Part shown: positions 14,102 through 14,910 of the stretch, in pieces
Layout of the letters: every line of letters begins with the position of its first letter
Numbering within the stretch: position 1 is the stretch's first letter
Assembly: GCA_050251575.1 (NCBI GenBank)
Contig: JBFWMP010000058.1
Coordinates: forward strand, 1 to 14,910
Length of the DNA: 14,910 nt
Source: X23 sp050251575
GTDB lineage: Bacteria > Bacillota > Clostridia > SK-Y3
Reading direction: 5' to 3'
Translations under genes and position numbers: made by a program
The notes under the pieces: generated by a model
The model's database searches: none
What the model was told of the DNA's origin: nothing
Seen by the model: only the letters and a program-made list of their open reading frames with translations

Positions 14102-14332
14102 ATGAGTGAAGAAAATGGTGTATCCGGTGATTACATTATCATAAAAGCTGAAGAAAATGGTGTTAATATTATTGGATTAACTAGAGGAAGAGATACTAAG
14201 TTTCATCATACTGAAAAGCTGGATAAAGGTGAAATATATATTGCACAATTCACCGAAATTACTTCAGCAATGAAGGTGAGAGGCAAGGCTGTTATATATT
14301 CCAAGCATGGTATTATCAAAACTGGTGAATAA
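14102..14332 (+). CDS. mtrB: TRAP, tryptophan RNA-binding attenuation protein
   Basis: Tryptophan-activated RNA-binding protein that, in Bacillus, assembles as an 11-subunit ring and wraps RNA carrying G/UAG triplets to attenuate trp operon expression. ATG 14102 follows GAGGTG (14089-14094). In 76 residues (Bacillus has 75) the core VNIIGLTRGRDTKFHH, TEKLDKGE and SAMKVRGKA is nearly the same as in the Bacillus protein. The RNA-contacting lysines and arginine correspond to Lys39, Lys58 and Arg60, and the tryptophan-pocket residues Thr27, Thr32, Thr51, Thr54 and Ser55 are kept. So it should be functional. Its context is odd: it is next to dnaE and pfkA, not with folE (mtrA) as in Bacillus, and no trp gene or anti-TRAP gene is in the window. 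Confidence 0.93.
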   Translation: MSEENGVSGDYIIIKAEENGVNIIGLTRGRDTKFHHTEKLDKGEIYIAQFTEITSAMKVRGKAVIYSKHGIIKTGE

Positions 14333-14374
14333 TATACATTGTTTAGGAGACCGTTAAAAAAGGGGCGAATGAGT

Positions 14375-14572
14375 ATGTGGACTGTGGTTTATATGGCCCA
14401 AAGCAAAGAAATCGTAACAAAGCTGCAAGAGATATTAGAAAAAGAGGGATTATTAGTTAAGATACGACCTATTAGTAAGAATGTAGAAAATAACGATAAT
14501 TATTATGAAGTACTTGTACCTGAATCTGAGGTGGAAGAAGCACATAGTATTATTATTGAAACAGGGTTTTAA
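14375..14572 (+). CDS. Small conserved protein, possibly DUF2007-like
   Basis: A 65-residue protein of unknown function (starting MWTVVYMAQSKEIV). ATG 14375 lies nine bases after AAGGGG (14360-14365); ATG 14369 is only three bases away and is the alternative, while a TTG at 14339 would need another site. The pattern of an N-terminal strand (WTVVYMA), a helix (about 8-21), a strand (LLVKIRPI) and a C-terminal YYEVLVPESEVEEAHSIII resembles the short ferredoxin-like DUF2007 signal-transducing family, but I cannot confirm it. Clostridial relatives lie between dnaE and pfkA from memory. It follows mtrB by 42 bases and shares its message. Its stop codon sits inside the terminator stem. Confidence 0.75.
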   Translation: MWTVVYMAQSKEIVTKLQEILEKEGLLVKIRPISKNVENNDNYYEVLVPESEVEEAHSIIIETGF

Positions 14573-14584
14573 CCCTTTTTTTTT
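14563..14584 (+). terminator. Intrinsic terminator overlapping the stop codon
   Basis: AGGGTT (14563-14568) pairs with AACCCT (14571-14576) and is followed by nine T (14576-14584). The stop codon TAA (14570-14572) lies in the loop and right arm, so a terminating ribosome would cover the hairpin. Confidence 0.85.
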
Positions 14585-14627
14585 AGAAGTTTGTTAATTA
14601 ATTAAAATAACTAAGGGGGGCTTCTAA
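14583..14627 (+). promoter_or_regulatory. Inverted repeat flanking the pfkA ribosome binding site
   Basis: TTAGAAG (14583-14589) is the exact reverse complement of CTTCTAA (14621-14627), which lies between the GGGGGG ribosome binding site and the first base of the start codon. Inside, GTTA can pair with TAAC. If formed in RNA, the stem would bury the start region. Such a seven-base match in AT-rich DNA can be chance. Confidence 0.3.
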
Positions 14628-14910
14628 TGTCTGAAATAAAAACGATTGGAGTTCTGACAAGTGGTGGGGATGCACCAGGTATGAATGCAGCTATCCGAGC
14701 CGTAGTTCGTACAGGTATTCATTATGGACTTAAAGTAATGGGGATTCGCAAGGGATATAATGGACTGATTAGCGGAGACATCTTGGAAATGAATTTAAGA
14801 TCTGTTTCAGATATTTTACATAGGGGAGGAACTATCCTCCATACGGCAAGAAGTAAGGAATTTATGACAGAAGTAGGGATGCAGAAAGCAGTTACAATTG
14901 CTAGTGCATT
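14627..14910 (+). CDS. pfkA: 6-phosphofructokinase, 5' part (cut by window edge)
   Basis: ATP-dependent phosphofructokinase, the committed glycolytic step from fructose 6-phosphate. ATG 14627 follows AAGGGGGG (14613-14620). The 94 complete codons show the nucleotide-binding start GVLTSGGDAPGMNAAIRA (residues 8-25), then RKGYNGLI (44-51) and GGTILHTARSKEF (70-82), diagnostic for the ATP-PFK family. Most of the gene, including the catalytic TIDND motif, lies beyond the window, so ATP against pyrophosphate dependence cannot be judged beyond GGT/TARS resembling ATP-PFK. It is preceded by a terminator 42 bases away; no clear promoter was seen in that gap. Confidence 0.95.
   Translation, partial: MSEIKTIGVLTSGGDAPGMNAAIRAVVRTGIHYGLKVMGIRKGYNGLISGDILEMNLRSVSDILHRGGTILHTARSKEFMTEVGMQKAVTIASA

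Noticed and set aside
14083..14106. TRAP autoregulatory site at the mtrB start (TAG-TGC-GAG, then GAG)
   Set aside because: Three triplets with uneven spacing are far below the usual number and easily occur by chance.

Overview
The window looks like chromosome from a low-GC Gram-positive anaerobe of the class Clostridia, probably Lachnospiraceae-like. The reasons are AT-rich codon use, strong GGAGG-type ribosome binding sites paired with TTG and GTG starts, U-tract terminators, and a gene set made of hprK, murB-rapZ-whiA, dnaE and pfkA. All genes and RNAs that I can support lie on the + strand. The genus is inference.

Layout. Bases 51-1010 hold eight tRNA genes (Asn, Glu, a CAT-anticodon tRNA, Trp, Asp, Thr, Arg, Lys), all with encoded CCA, closed by a strong terminator at 1015-1049. 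A promoter at about 1075-1102 starts a three-gene carbon-control operon: hprK, a YcdX-type PHP phosphatase and a ROK glucokinase, ended by a terminator at 3803-3841. The next 316 bases are non-coding but busy: a good promoter, a 28-bp-arm inverted repeat element, and a foldable segment, all leading into murB-rapZ-glycogen debranching enzyme-whiA. An HD-GYP protein gene follows. Its 3' region carries a perfect 15-copy, 7-bp tandem repeat (10267-10371) running straight into its terminator. Then come dnaE (replicative-type DNA polymerase III alpha), mtrB (the tryptophan-sensing RNA-binding protein TRAP), a small unassigned protein, and the 5' part of pfkA, cut by the window edge.

How the genes fit together. 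HprK and glucokinase read and feed glycolysis. RapZ links cell-envelope amino-sugar supply to regulation and sits beside murB, a peptidoglycan enzyme. The debranching enzyme occupies the place where yvcK (gluconeogenesis factor family) usually sits between rapZ and whiA. pfkA closes the window on a glycolytic note.

Most genes are ordinary housekeeping genes. The items most worth a second look are the (CTAGGAG)15 array together with a degenerate inverted copy 2.3 kb away, its possible relation to the unlinked TRAP gene (the array is rich in UAG/GAG triplets), the long structured leader before murB, and hairpins in every long tRNA spacer. I did not find a clearly new defence or mobile system.
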